Shown: positions 29,631 to 38,339 of the stretch, piece after piece
Layout of the letters: each line of letters begins with the position of its first letter
How positions within the stretch are numbered: position 1 is the first letter of the stretch
Assembly: GCF_019704135.1 (NCBI RefSeq)
Contig: NZ_AP024355.1
Location: 4,161,034-4,225,033, forward strand
DNA from: Desulfuromonas versatilis
Lineage (GTDB): Bacteria > Desulfobacterota > Desulfuromonadia > Desulfuromonadales > NIT-T3
Direction: 5' to 3'
DNA: 64,000 nucleotides
The notes under the pieces: model-generated
Seen by the model: only the letters and a program-made list of their open reading frames with translations
Database searches by the model: none
What the model was told of the DNA's origin: nothing
Program-made: the position numbers and the translations under genes

Positions 29631-31562
29631 ATGACGGAAGCCAAAGGGACCCGACCGCAGGACGACAAACTTGAATCCGACCAGGGCGAGGCCCTCGCCG
29701 TACAGCGCAAGCTGACCGCCTTCCCCGCGAAGTTCGTGTTCGTGGTCGGCGTCCTCATGTCGCTGGCGCACATCTGGTTCAACACCTTCGGGGTGATCTC
29801 CGAGATCCAGCGCAACGCCGTGCACTACGCCTTCGTGCTGCTGCTCGGCTTCGTCTTCTACCCCCTGTCGAAGAAAAAGCCCGACCAGACCCTGCCCATC
29901 GATTTTCTGCTCGCCCTGCTCGGGCTGGTGGCCGGCTTCTACCTGATCTTCTTCGAGGACGCCCTGCACGCCCGCAACGAGGTGCCGATCCTGCGCGACC
30001 TGATCTTCGCCGGCCTGGCCATCGTCCTGCTGATCGAGCTGACCCGCCGCTGCACCGGGCTGCTGATCCCCTTTCTGGCGATCTTCTTCCTCAGCTACGT
30101 GACCTTTCTCGGCAAGCATTTCAGCGGCCTGCTGCAGTTTCGCGGGGTGACCATCGAGCGGCTGTTCTACCGGATGTATTTCGCCCCGGACGGCATCTTC
30201 GGCACCATCGCCAGCATCAGCTCGACCTACGTCTTTCTCTTCATCCTCTTCGGCGCCTTCTTGCTCAAGTCGGGAGCGGGCGATTTTGTGCTGAAACTGG
30301 CCATGTCGCTGATGGGCCGCACCGTGGGCGGCCCGGCCAAGATGGCGGTGGTGGCCAGCGGCCTGATGGGGAGCATCTCGGGGAGCGCCGTGGCCAACAC
30401 CGTGGGCACCGGCTCGCTGACCATCCCGCTGATGAAGCGCACCGGCTTCCGGCCCCACTTCGCCGCGGCCGTCGAAGCGGCCGCCTCCACCGGCGGCCAG
30501 CTGATGCCGCCGATCATGGGCGCCGGCGCCTTCATCATGGCCGAGTGGACCCAGATCCCCTACCTGAAGATCATCGGCATCGCCACCATCCCGGCGATCA
30601 TGTACTTCTCCTCGGTGATCTTTTTCGTCCACCTGCGCGCCCGGCGCCGCGGCCTGACTCCGCCGAAGGACGAGGAGATCCCCCGCGCCCGCGAGGTGCT
30701 GCGCGAGGGGTGGCATTTCCTGATCCCCATCGGGTTGCTGATCGGCCTGCTGATGTACGGCTACACCCCGACCTACTCGGCCTCCATCGCCACCCTTGCC
30801 GTGGTCGCGGCCAGCTGGCTGCGCAAGGAGAGCCGCATGGGGCTCGCCGACGTGGCCGAGGCGCTGTTTCTCGGCGCCAAGAACATGGTCTCCACCGCGG
30901 TGGTGCTGCTCTGCGCCGGGATCATCGTCGGCGTGGTGCTGATGACCGGCATGGGGACCACGTTTTCGATCATCGCCATGGACCTCTCCGGCGGCCACCT
31001 GTTCGTGATGATCCTGCTGGTGGCGCTGGCCTCGCTGATCCTCGGCATGGGCCTGCCGGTGACCGCCTCCTACATCGTGCTGGCGGTGCTGGTGGCGCCG
31101 GCCATGCAGATGATGGGGGTCAGCCTGGTTGCCGCCCACATGCTGATCTTCTGGTACAGCCAGGACGCCAACGTCACCCCGCCGGTCTGCCTGGCCGCCT
31201 ACACCGCCGCGGGCATCGCCGGCAGCAAGCCGCTGCAGACCGGCATGGAAGCCTGGAAACTGGCCAAGGGGCTGTACCTGATCCCGCTGCTGTTCTGCTA
31301 CACGCCGATCCTCTTCGAGGGCCCGCTGTGGCTGGTGGCCGAGGCGACCGCCTCGGGGATGGTCGGGCTGTTCTCCTTCGCCATTCTCTCGGAAGGGTTT
31401 TTCTTCCGCGAGGTAAACTGGCCGCTGCGCATCGGCTTCGGCGTGGTCACGGTGCTGATGTTCTGGCCGGGCTACCTCACCAACGCCGCCGGTTTCGGCC
31501 TGTTTTTGGCGTTGGCGGCGGTGCAGAAGCTGGGCGGGGGCAGGCAGAGCGCGGCGGCTTGA
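29631..31562 (+). CDS. TRAP transporter fused 4TM/12TM permease
   Basis: A 643-residue membrane protein combining the small and large TRAP subunits, as is normal for TAXI systems. It has a hydrophilic N-terminus and many transmembrane helices. Typical TRAP-large motifs include ASGLMGSISGSAVANTVGTG, GGQLMPPIMGAGAF and LGMGLPVTASYIV. ATG 29631 follows GGGGGAAGG. It imports the ligand held by the TAXI protein using an ion gradient. Confidence 0.93.
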   Translation: MTEAKGTRPQDDKLESDQGEALAVQRKLTAFPAKFVFVVGVLMSLAHIWFNTFGVISEIQRNAVHYAFVLLLGFVFYPLSKKKPDQTLPIDFLLALLGLVAGFYLIFFEDALHARNEVPILRDLIFAGLAIVLLIELTRRCTGLLIPFLAIFFLSYVTFLGKHFSGLLQFRGVTIERLFYRMYFAPDGIFGTIASISSTYVFLFILFGAFLLKSGAGDFVLKLAMSLMGRTVGGPAKMAVVASGLMGSISGSAVANTVGTGSLTIPLMKRTGFRPHFAAAVEAAASTGGQLMPPIMGAGAFIMAEWTQIPYLKIIGIATIPAIMYFSSVIFFVHLRARRRGLTPPKDEEIPRAREVLREGWHFLIPIGLLIGLLMYGYTPTYSASIATLAVVAASWLRKESRMGLADVAEALFLGAKNMVSTAVVLLCAGIIVGVVLMTGMGTTFSIIAMDLSGGHLFVMILLVALASLILGMGLPVTASYIVLAVLVAPAMQMMGVSLVAAHMLIFWYSQDANVTPPVCLAAYTAAGIAGSKPLQTGMEAWKLAKGLYLIPLLFCYTPILFEGPLWLVAEATASGMVGLFSFAILSEGFFFREVNWPLRIGFGVVTVLMFWPGYLTNAAGFGLFLALAAVQKLGGGRQSAAA

Positions 31563-31638
31563 CCTGATTGTCGTAGGGGCGGCCCCCTGTGGCCGCCCAG
31601 GGCAGGCACGCAGGCCTGCCCCTACATTTAAAAACCAT

Positions 31639-31734
31639 TTGGCCACGGATCAAATCGGATTTTCAAAATCTAATCATTTTCAAAAGCCTGGTTCTTTGAT
31701 TTATCAGATTTTATCCGCTCTTATCCGTGGCCAA
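31639..31734. repeat. CCACGGAT palindromic repeat, copy 1
   Basis: Perfect 12-base inverted ends (TTGGCCACGGAT / ATCCGTGGCCAA) around AT-rich arms with ATCAAATC / ATTTATCAGATTTTATCCG sub-repeats. Copies 2-4 are at 32744, 35309 and 45196. Confidence 0.9.
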
Positions 31735-31784
31735 TTGCCCTTTGGGGGCTTTTGGGACCAGCAAATCTGAAGGAGTGCACCTTC

Positions 31785-32708
31785 ATGACCAAGACCACCA
31801 GATTCACCGGGGTGTTCCCGATCCTCGCCACCCCCTTCGATGACAACGAAAACCTCGACCTCGACTCCTTCGCCCGGCTGATCCGCTTCATGGCGCGCCT
31901 GGGGGTAAACGGGGTCACCATCCTCGGCGTGCTCGGCGAGGCCAACCGCATGACCGACGCCGAGCGCCAGGCGGCCATCGAAACCGCCGTGGCCGCCGCC
32001 GACGGGCGCCTGCCGGTGGTGGTCGGCGCCAGCCATCGCGGCACCCGGGCGGCGCTGGAGCTGAGCCGCATGGCCGAGCGCCTGGGCGCCGACGCGGTAA
32101 TGCTGACCCCGGCCCAGGAGCCGGTCCCCAGCGAGGAGCGGATCTTCGAATACTTCGCCCGGGTGGCCGACGGGATGGAGCTGCCCATCGTGGTCCAGGA
32201 CCACCCGGCCTCCACCGGGGTGCACATGGCGGCGCCGCTGCTGGTGAGGCTGGCCCGGGAGATCCCCCGGGTGGCCTGTTTCAAGGAGGAGGCGGTGCCG
32301 ACGGCGCCGAAGATCCGCGCCCTGATCGAAGGGCTGGGAGAGCGCCGGGTGCCGATCCTCACCGGGCTCGGCGCCCTCTACGGGATCTTCGACCTGCAGG
32401 CCGGCAGCGACGGGTTCATGACCGGCTTCGCCTTCCCCGAGGTGCTGCAGGCCATGGTGCGCGCCATGGCCGGGGGCCGGCCCGAGCAGGCCGACCAGCT
32501 CTACCGGCGCTTTCTGCCGCTGATCGTCTTCGAGCAGCAGCCCGGCGTCGCGGTGCGCAAGGAGATCCTGCGCCGGCGCGGCCTGATCGCCGGGGGCAAG
32601 GTGCGCCACCCCGGCGGAGGGCTCAACCCCCATGCAGCCGCCCAGCTCGACCAACTGCTGCAGCAGCTGCTGCCGGGGGTGGATCTCGGCGCCCCGCTGC
32701 AGCTTTGA
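31785..32708 (+). CDS. DapA-superfamily aldolase/dehydratase, altered active site
   Basis: A 307-residue TIM barrel of the dihydrodipicolinate synthase / N-acetylneuraminate lyase superfamily. The Schiff-base Lys is in RVACFKEEAV. The usual Tyr motif (YNxPxRTG) reads VVQDHPASTG and the GTTGE motif reads GVLGEANRMT, so it is unlikely to be a true DapA. ATG 31785 has GAAGGAG nine bases upstream. Lying among transport and hydroxy-acid genes, it may process a 2-keto or 2-hydroxy acid. Confidence 0.82.
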   Translation: MTKTTRFTGVFPILATPFDDNENLDLDSFARLIRFMARLGVNGVTILGVLGEANRMTDAERQAAIETAVAAADGRLPVVVGASHRGTRAALELSRMAERLGADAVMLTPAQEPVPSEERIFEYFARVADGMELPIVVQDHPASTGVHMAAPLLVRLAREIPRVACFKEEAVPTAPKIRALIEGLGERRVPILTGLGALYGIFDLQAGSDGFMTGFAFPEVLQAMVRAMAGGRPEQADQLYRRFLPLIVFEQQPGVAVRKEILRRRGLIAGGKVRHPGGGLNPHAAAQLDQLLQQLLPGVDLGAPLQL

Positions 32709-32743
32709 GCTTGGGAGCAAACCTTTAACCCCGAACCAAGCAT

Positions 32744-32879
32744 TTGGCCACGGATCAAATCTGATTAAGTCTGATCTTCAAAGAAAAAAAGAACCCAGAC
32801 CAAAAAACCAAACGATTAACCCCTGAAGAAAGCCCATGTCTTTGATTTATCAGATTTTATCCGAACCTATCCGTGGCTA
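32744..32879. repeat. CCACGGAT palindromic repeat, copy 2
   Basis: Begins TTGGCCACGGAT and ends ATCCGTGGCTA, with the same AT-rich ATCAAATCTGATT and TTATCAGATTTTATCCG arms as copy 1 and a longer, A-rich centre. Confidence 0.88.
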
Positions 32880-32915
32880 TAATACGTTTTTAGGCTTAAT
32901 GTCTTAGGGGGGAAA

Positions 32916-33701
32916 ATGGACCTCAACCTGCAAGGCAAGGTCGCCCTGGTGGCGGCCTCGAGCAAGGGGCTCGGCAAAGCGGTCGCCACCCAATTGGCGG
33001 CCGAGGGGTGTCACGTCATGCTCACCGGGCGCGACCGGCAGGCCCTGAGCAGCGCCGCCCGGGAAATCTCCGCCCTCGCCCCCGGCAGGGTCGAGTCCCA
33101 CTGCGCGGACCTGGCCGTCGCCGGGGATATCTGCCACCTGGTCCAGGTGACCCGGGCCACCCTGGGCAAGATCGACATTCTGGTCAACAACTCGGGCGGC
33201 CCGCCGGCGGGGGAATTCGTCCAGCTTTCCGACGATCAATGGCAGAGCGCCTTCGAGGCGACGCTGCTGAACTACATCCGCATGATCCGCAAGGTGCTCC
33301 CCGACCTCAAGCAGAGCGGCGGGCGCATCATCAATATCGCCTCCTCCTCCATCCGCCAGCCGATCCCCGGGCTGATCCTCTCCAACACCTTCCGCCTGGG
33401 GATCCTGGGGCTGGGCAAGACCCTGGCCGAGGAGCTTGCCCCCTACAACATCCTGGTCAACACCGTCGCCCCGGGGCGCATCGCCACCGACCGCACCGCC
33501 GAGCTCGACCGCGGCCGGGCCGAGCGACTCGGCGTCCCCGTCGAACAGGTCGAAGCCGAGTCGCGGGGGCGCATCCCCCTGGGGCGCTACGGCACCCCGG
33601 AGGAGTTCGCCAGGGTGGTGGCTTTTCTGGCCTCGGAGGCCAGCTCCTATGTCACCGGCAGCGCGCTGCTGGTCGACGGCGGCATGGTTCGGGCGATTTG
33701 A
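32916..33701 (+). CDS. SDR-fold protein lacking the catalytic Tyr/Lys
   Basis: A 261-residue short-chain dehydrogenase/reductase fold. The nucleotide loop is VAASSKGLGKAVA, followed by NNSGGPP, INIASSSIRQP and a C-terminal VTGSALLVDGGM. Where classical SDRs have YxxxK, this protein aligns SNTFRLGILGLGKTL, placing Ser at the Tyr position and Arg at the Lys position. Such divergent SDR-like subgroups exist. It may be inactive as a classical dehydrogenase or use other residues. It follows the DapA-like gene on the same strand. Confidence 0.85.
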   Translation: MDLNLQGKVALVAASSKGLGKAVATQLAAEGCHVMLTGRDRQALSSAAREISALAPGRVESHCADLAVAGDICHLVQVTRATLGKIDILVNNSGGPPAGEFVQLSDDQWQSAFEATLLNYIRMIRKVLPDLKQSGGRIINIASSSIRQPIPGLILSNTFRLGILGLGKTLAEELAPYNILVNTVAPGRIATDRTAELDRGRAERLGVPVEQVEAESRGRIPLGRYGTPEEFARVVAFLASEASSYVTGSALLVDGGMVRAI

Positions 33702-33707
33702 GGGGCC

Positions 33708-33742
33708 GTGACTCGTGACTCGTGACTGGTGATTCGTTAACT
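33708..33742 (+). repeat. GTGACTC heptamer array
   Basis: Five consecutive 7-base units: GTGACTC, GTGACTC, GTGACTG, GTGATTC, GTTAACT. They begin seven bases after the SDR stop codon. Confidence 0.85.
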
Positions 33743-33859
33743 GCGAAGCCAAGGGAGGTTTTTCTTGGTCCAGGTTTTTCTCCTGGATTCTGGAGTCTGA
33801 CTCCTGGATACTTGCCGCTGGTGATGCCGCTCGACTAACCACTCCGACAGGGACCTGCC

Positions 33860-35245
33860 GTGGCGCACGACCTCCTCTTTCTCTCCACCTTTGTCGTTAC
33901 CCTGGGGGCGATGGCCCTGTTCGCCGTGGCCGGCCGGGCCCGCTCGGCCGACGATTTCTCCGTCGCCGGCCGCCAGGCGGGCAGCTGGAACGTGGCCGGC
34001 GCCATCATGGGGACCCTGGTCGGCGGCGCCTCGACCATCGGCACCGTGCAGCTGGCCTTCCTCTTCGGCCTCTCGGCCTGGTGGTTCACCCTCGGCGCCG
34101 GCATCGCCTGCCTGCTGCTGGCCCTGTTCCTGGCCGTCCCCCTGCGCGAGGGGGAGGTCGAAACCGTCCCCCAGTTCATCAGCCGCTATCACGGCAGCCG
34201 GGCCCGGGTCGGGGCCAGCCTGTTTTCGGCGCTCGGCATGTTCATCCACATCGTCGCCCAGCTGCTGGCCTGCTCGGCCCTGCTGGCCAGCCTCTTCGGG
34301 CTCTCGCGGCTCAGCGCCTCGCTGATCTCCGCCCTGCTGGTGGCGCTGGTGGCCCTGGGCGGAGGGATGCGCAGCGCCGGGCCGCTGGGCCTGCTCAAGC
34401 TGCTGCTGCTCTACGCCACCATGGCCGGGGCCGGCTGGATCGCCTTCGCCGAGGCCGGCGGCTGGTCGGGTCTGAGCGCGGCCTTCCCCGCCGAGCCCTG
34501 GTTCAGCCTCTTCGGCTACGGGGTGCGCGAGGGGGTTTCGGACCTGCTGTCGATGCTGGTGGGGGTGGTCTCCACCCAGATCTACCTGCAGGCGATCTTC
34601 AGCGCCAAAAGCGCGCGCGAAGCCCGCGGCGGCGCCCTGCTCAGCGCCGTGCTGATCCCGCCGCTGGGCCTGCTGGGGGTCGCGGTCGGCCTCTACATGC
34701 GCCTGCATCGGCCCGGGCTGGACAGCGCCCAGGCCCTGCCGGCGTTTCTGCTCGAGCAGCTCCCCGCCCCCCTGGCCGGCCCGGCCTTTGCCACCCTGCT
34801 GTTCGCCGCCGTGGGGACCGCGGCCGGGCTGGCCCTCGGCGTGGGCACCACCCTGCAGTCCGACGTGCTGGCCCGCTGGGTTCCGGGCCCGGAAAGGCGC
34901 CTGGCGTGGCTGCGCCTGACCACCCTGGGAGCGCTGCTGCTGGCCCTGGGGCTGCTGCTGTTCAACCTCGGGTCGGTGATCATGCAGTGGAGCTTTCTCT
35001 CCATGGGGCTGCGCGGCGCCACCATCTGCCTGCCGCTGCTGGCCGCGGTCTTTCTCCGGGAACGCACCTCGGCCCGCGGCGGGACGCTCTCCATCATCCT
35101 GGCGCCCTCGGCGGTGATCGCCGCCGGCCTTCTCCACTGGCAGACGGTTCCGCCGCTGTTTCTCGGCCTGGCGGTTTCCGCCCTGGCTTTGCTGGCAGGG
35201 CTGGCGGCGGACCGGTGGAGGCCCGCCCGGACCCGCGGCAGCTGA
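33860..35245 (+). CDS. Sodium:solute symporter (SSF family)
   Basis: A 461-residue membrane protein with about 12-13 hydrophobic helices. SSF-type features are the N-terminal DDFSVAGRQAGSWNVAGA and the GTLVGGASTIGT stretch that forms the sodium/substrate site. The start is GTG 33860 (M-A-H-D-L-L-F-L) with a weak CAGGGA upstream. It probably brings a carboxylate such as lactate or acetate into the cell, an alternative to the TRAP system. Substrate inferred from context only. Confidence 0.85.
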   Translation: MAHDLLFLSTFVVTLGAMALFAVAGRARSADDFSVAGRQAGSWNVAGAIMGTLVGGASTIGTVQLAFLFGLSAWWFTLGAGIACLLLALFLAVPLREGEVETVPQFISRYHGSRARVGASLFSALGMFIHIVAQLLACSALLASLFGLSRLSASLISALLVALVALGGGMRSAGPLGLLKLLLLYATMAGAGWIAFAEAGGWSGLSAAFPAEPWFSLFGYGVREGVSDLLSMLVGVVSTQIYLQAIFSAKSAREARGGALLSAVLIPPLGLLGVAVGLYMRLHRPGLDSAQALPAFLLEQLPAPLAGPAFATLLFAAVGTAAGLALGVGTTLQSDVLARWVPGPERRLAWLRLTTLGALLLALGLLLFNLGSVIMQWSFLSMGLRGATICLPLLAAVFLRERTSARGGTLSIILAPSAVIAAGLLHWQTVPPLFLGLAVSALALLAGLAADRWRPARTRGS

Positions 35246-35308
35246 AGCGCGGCGGCTTGCGTTTGCCCGGCAAAATCCGTATGATTTCTAGACTTGGAAA
35301 AAAACCTC

Positions 35309-35440
35309 TGGCCACGGATCAAATCTGATCAAATCTGATTTAAAAGCCTTTTGGGGTTCGGATCGAAAGCCCTGAATGCCATCACTGTCAAAAGGCCATG
35401 CCTTTGATGTATCAGATTTTATCCGACCTTATCCGTGGCT
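35309..35440. repeat. CCACGGAT palindromic repeat, copy 3
   Basis: Begins TGGCCACGGAT, has two ATCAAATCTG units, and ends TTATCCGTGGCTA. It lies between the symporter and larA genes and reaches to 40 bases before the chosen larA start. Confidence 0.88.
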
Positions 35441-35479
35441 AATTGCCGTTTTCTGGCCAAACAACCTGCGAGATCTGCC

Positions 35480-36751
35480 TTGTCCACCATCGAGCTCAAG
35501 TACGGTTCCCGCTCTTTCGCCTGCCCCGCTACCGACGCCAGGGTCCTGACCGCCGACGTCCCGCCGGCGGGGGACCCCGGGCCGCTGATCCGCGCCGCCC
35601 TCGACAAGCCTATCGGCAGCCCGCGCCTGGAGCAGATCGTCCGTCCCGGGGAGAAGGTGGTCATCGTCACCTCGGACATCACCCGCTACACCGGCAGCGA
35701 GATCTACCTGCCGATCCTCGTCGAGCGGCTGACTGCCGCCGGGGTGGCCGAGGCCGACATGGCGATCGTCGTCGCCCTGGGCATCCACCGCAAGCAGAGC
35801 GAAACCGAGCACCGCAAGATCCTCGGCCCACTGTACGGGCGCATCGCCGTGTTCGACCACGAGTGCGACAACCCCGCCGAGCTGGTCTACCTGGGCGATA
35901 CCGAGGGCGGCATCCCGGTTTCGGTCAACAAGCGGGTCGCCGAGGCCGACCGGGTGATCGTCACCGGCACCGCCGGCTACCACTACTTCGCCGGTTTCGG
36001 CGGCGGCCGCAAGGGGCTGGTCCCCGGGGTGGCCTCGCGCGAGACCTGCATGGCGACCCACTTCGCCGTGTTCAACCCGCCGGAGATCGGCGGCAAGAGC
36101 GAGCAGGCCCGCCCCGGCATCCTCGACGGCAACCCCGTGCACGCCAACCTGCTGCAGGCGGCGCGCATGCTCGAACCCGATTTTCTGCTCAACACGGTGC
36201 TCTCGCCGCACAAGGAGATCCTCGGCGTCTACTGCGGCGAGCTGGAGCAGGCGCACCTGGCGGCCTGCTCCCAGGCCCGCGCCCTCTACACGGTACCGCT
36301 GGAAGAGCCCGCCGACCTGGCGGTCGTCTCCTGCGGCGGGGCGCCCAAGGACATCAACTTCATCCAGTCGCACAAGGCCCTCGATTACGGGGTGGGCGCC
36401 CTGCGCGACGGCGGGACGCTCATCTTGCTCGCCGCCTGCCCCGACGGCTTCGGCAACCCGACCTTCTTCGACTGGTTCCAGTACCAGGACCTCGACGAAT
36501 TCGAGCAGGCCCTGCGCCAGCGCTACGAGATCAACGGCCAGACCGCCCACGCCACCCTCAGCAAGGCGCGCCGCTTCCGGGTGATCCTGGTCAGCGAACT
36601 GGGCGAGGTGGAAACTGCCCGCATGGGGATGGAAAAGGCCGCCGACCTTGACCAGGCCCTGGAAATGGCGTATGAAAAGCTGCCCCCCCGGCCGCGCACC
36701 GTGGTGATCCCGGATGGGGGCACTGTACTTCCCGTAATCCGTAATTCGTGA
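35480..36751 (+). CDS. larA: LarA-family nickel-dependent hydroxy-acid racemase
   Basis: A 423-residue protein of the lactate-racemase superfamily, which interconverts L- and D-2-hydroxy acids using a nickel-pincer nucleotide. Visible key elements: LGIHRKQSETE (His), TGTAGYHYFAGFGGGRKGLV (His and the cofactor-binding Lys) and CMATHFAVF (His). TTG 35480 was chosen: it gives the usual LarA length, whereas the earlier GTG lies inside a repeat. With the D-lactate dehydrogenase genes next to it, it would feed L-lactate into the D-specific enzyme. The cofactor genes larB, larC and larE are not in this window. Its last residues (VIRNS) are encoded by the start of a heptamer array. Confidence 0.88.
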   Translation: MSTIELKYGSRSFACPATDARVLTADVPPAGDPGPLIRAALDKPIGSPRLEQIVRPGEKVVIVTSDITRYTGSEIYLPILVERLTAAGVAEADMAIVVALGIHRKQSETEHRKILGPLYGRIAVFDHECDNPAELVYLGDTEGGIPVSVNKRVAEADRVIVTGTAGYHYFAGFGGGRKGLVPGVASRETCMATHFAVFNPPEIGGKSEQARPGILDGNPVHANLLQAARMLEPDFLLNTVLSPHKEILGVYCGELEQAHLAACSQARALYTVPLEEPADLAVVSCGGAPKDINFIQSHKALDYGVGALRDGGTLILLAACPDGFGNPTFFDWFQYQDLDEFEQALRQRYEINGQTAHATLSKARRFRVILVSELGEVETARMGMEKAADLDQALEMAYEKLPPRPRTVVIPDGGTVLPVIRNS

Positions 36752-36828
36752 TGCGTAAAGGGTAAAATCCTCTTTTCTATAGTCTTTGCCTTTAACCAAT
36801 CACCTATTACCCATTACCTATTACGAGG
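36735..36828. repeat. Inverted heptamer element at the larA 3' end
   Basis: The forward units GTAATCC, GTAATTC, GTGATGC, GTAAAGG include the larA stop codon. The right arm is CACCTATTACCCATTACC and on, which reads GTAATAG/GTAATGG on the minus strand. The two arms face each other and could form a hairpin just before the glcD start. Confidence 0.8.
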
Positions 36829-36833
36829 ATTAA

Positions 36834-38216
36834 ATGCTCGAACCCCGCATCATAAAAGCCCTCGAAGAGATCGTCGGCGACAAGAACGTCTCCACCGAAA
36901 AGGCCGACCTGATCTGCTACAGCTACGACGCCACCCAACAAAAATTCCTCCCCGGCGTGGTGGTCCACCCCGGCTCCACCGAGGAGATCAGCCGGATCAT
37001 GCAGCTGGCCAACGCCGAGCGGATTCCGGTCTTCCCCCGCGGGGCGGGGAGCGGCTTCACCGGCGGCTCGCTGCCGACCAAGGGCGGCATTGTGCTGACC
37101 ACCGAGCGCATGGACCAGATCCTCGAGATCGACCAGGAGAACCTGGTGGCGGTGGTCCAGCCCGGGGTGGTCACCGAGGCCTTCCAGCAGGCGGTGGAGA
37201 AGGTCGGGCTGTTCTACCCCCCCGACCCGGCCTCGCTCAAGTTCTCGACCCTCGGCGGCAACGTCGCCGAGTGCGCCGGCGGCCCGCGCTGCGTCAAGTA
37301 CGGCGTGACCAAGGACTACATCCTCGGCCTCGAGGTGGTCACCCCCACCGGCGATGTGATCACCACCGGCGGCCCGACCATGAAGGGGGTGGTCGGCTAC
37401 GACCTGACCAAGCTGATGTGCGGCTCGGAAGGGACCCTGGGGATCATCAGCCGCATCGTCATCAAGCTGCTGCCGCTGCCCGAGGCGAAAAAGACCATGC
37501 TGGTGCTCTTCGACTCCATCGACGGCGCCGCCCAGGCGGTCTCGGCGATCATCGCCCATAAGATCATTCCCACCACCCTCGAGTTCATGGACGGGCGCAC
37601 CATCGACTGCGTGCGCCAGGCGACCAGCCTGCAGGTGCCCGAGGCGGCCCGCGCGGTGCTGATCATCGAGGTGGACGGCGACCGCGAGTTCCTCGACAAG
37701 CAGGCCAGGCGGATCGCCGAGATCATCGCGCCGCTGGGCGTGGTGGAGACGCGCATCGCCGAGACCCCCGCCGAGAGCGAGGCGCTCTGGCAGATTCGCC
37801 GCTCGGTCTCGGCCAGTCTGCGCAAGGTCAACCCCGACAAGTTCAACGAGGACATCTGCGTGCCGCGCTCCAAGGTGCCGGAGATGATCCGCCGGATCGA
37901 CGCCATCGCCGAGAAGTACGCCATCCCCATCGTCAACTTCGGCCACGCCGGCGACGGCAACATCCACGTCAACATCATGATCGACAAGAAGGTCGAGGGC
38001 GAGCTGGAGAAGGCGGAGAAGGCCATCGAAGAGGTCTTCAAAGGGGCGCTGGCCCTAGGCGGCACCATGAGCGGCGAGCACGGCGTCGGCATCGCCAAGG
38101 CCCCCTACATCCCCCTGGAGATCACCGAGCAGAGCGCCGCCTACATGAAGGCGATCAAGAAGGCGCTCGACCCCAACAACATTCTCAATCCGGGGAAGAT
38201 TTTCCTGGACAATTAA
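36834..38216 (+). CDS. glcD: FAD-linked D-lactate/glycolate dehydrogenase subunit
   Basis: A 460-residue flavoprotein of the GlcD/D-lactate dehydrogenase family. The FAD-binding part carries PVFPRGAGSGFTGG, PDPASLKFSTLGGNVAECAGG and MKGVVGYDLTKLMCGSEG. The C-terminal cap has NFGHAGDGNIHVNIM and SGEHGVGIAKAPY, the metal/substrate site. It oxidises D-lactate (or glycolate) to the keto acid and passes electrons to the Fe-S subunit encoded next. It directly follows larA. The exact substrate cannot be told from sequence. Confidence 0.93.
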   Translation: MLEPRIIKALEEIVGDKNVSTEKADLICYSYDATQQKFLPGVVVHPGSTEEISRIMQLANAERIPVFPRGAGSGFTGGSLPTKGGIVLTTERMDQILEIDQENLVAVVQPGVVTEAFQQAVEKVGLFYPPDPASLKFSTLGGNVAECAGGPRCVKYGVTKDYILGLEVVTPTGDVITTGGPTMKGVVGYDLTKLMCGSEGTLGIISRIVIKLLPLPEAKKTMLVLFDSIDGAAQAVSAIIAHKIIPTTLEFMDGRTIDCVRQATSLQVPEAARAVLIIEVDGDREFLDKQARRIAEIIAPLGVVETRIAETPAESEALWQIRRSVSASLRKVNPDKFNEDICVPRSKVPEMIRRIDAIAEKYAIPIVNFGHAGDGNIHVNIMIDKKVEGELEKAEKAIEEVFKGALALGGTMSGEHGVGIAKAPYIPLEITEQSAAYMKAIKKALDPNNILNPGKIFLDN

Positions 38217-38226
38217 AGGAATTATC

Positions 38227-38325
38227 CACCACGAAGCACACGAAGGGCACGAAGAAAGGCTTTCAAGACCAAAGGCTTTGGTTTTTTGGACTTCAACCCT
38301 TCGTGTTCTTCGTGACTTCGTGGTG
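38227..38325. repeat. CACGAAG-type palindromic repeat, copy 2
   Basis: Perfect 10-base ends (CACCACGAAG / CTTCGTGGTG). The arms contain CACGAAG and CTTCGTG units several times. It lies between glcD and glcF. Confidence 0.9.
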
Positions 38326-38339
38326 AGCTATAGGCCCTT

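Noticed and set aside
35435-35480. A longer LarA starting at the upstream GTG
   Set aside because: That GTG lies inside the CCACGGAT palindrome; the TTG at 35480 gives the usual LarA length.
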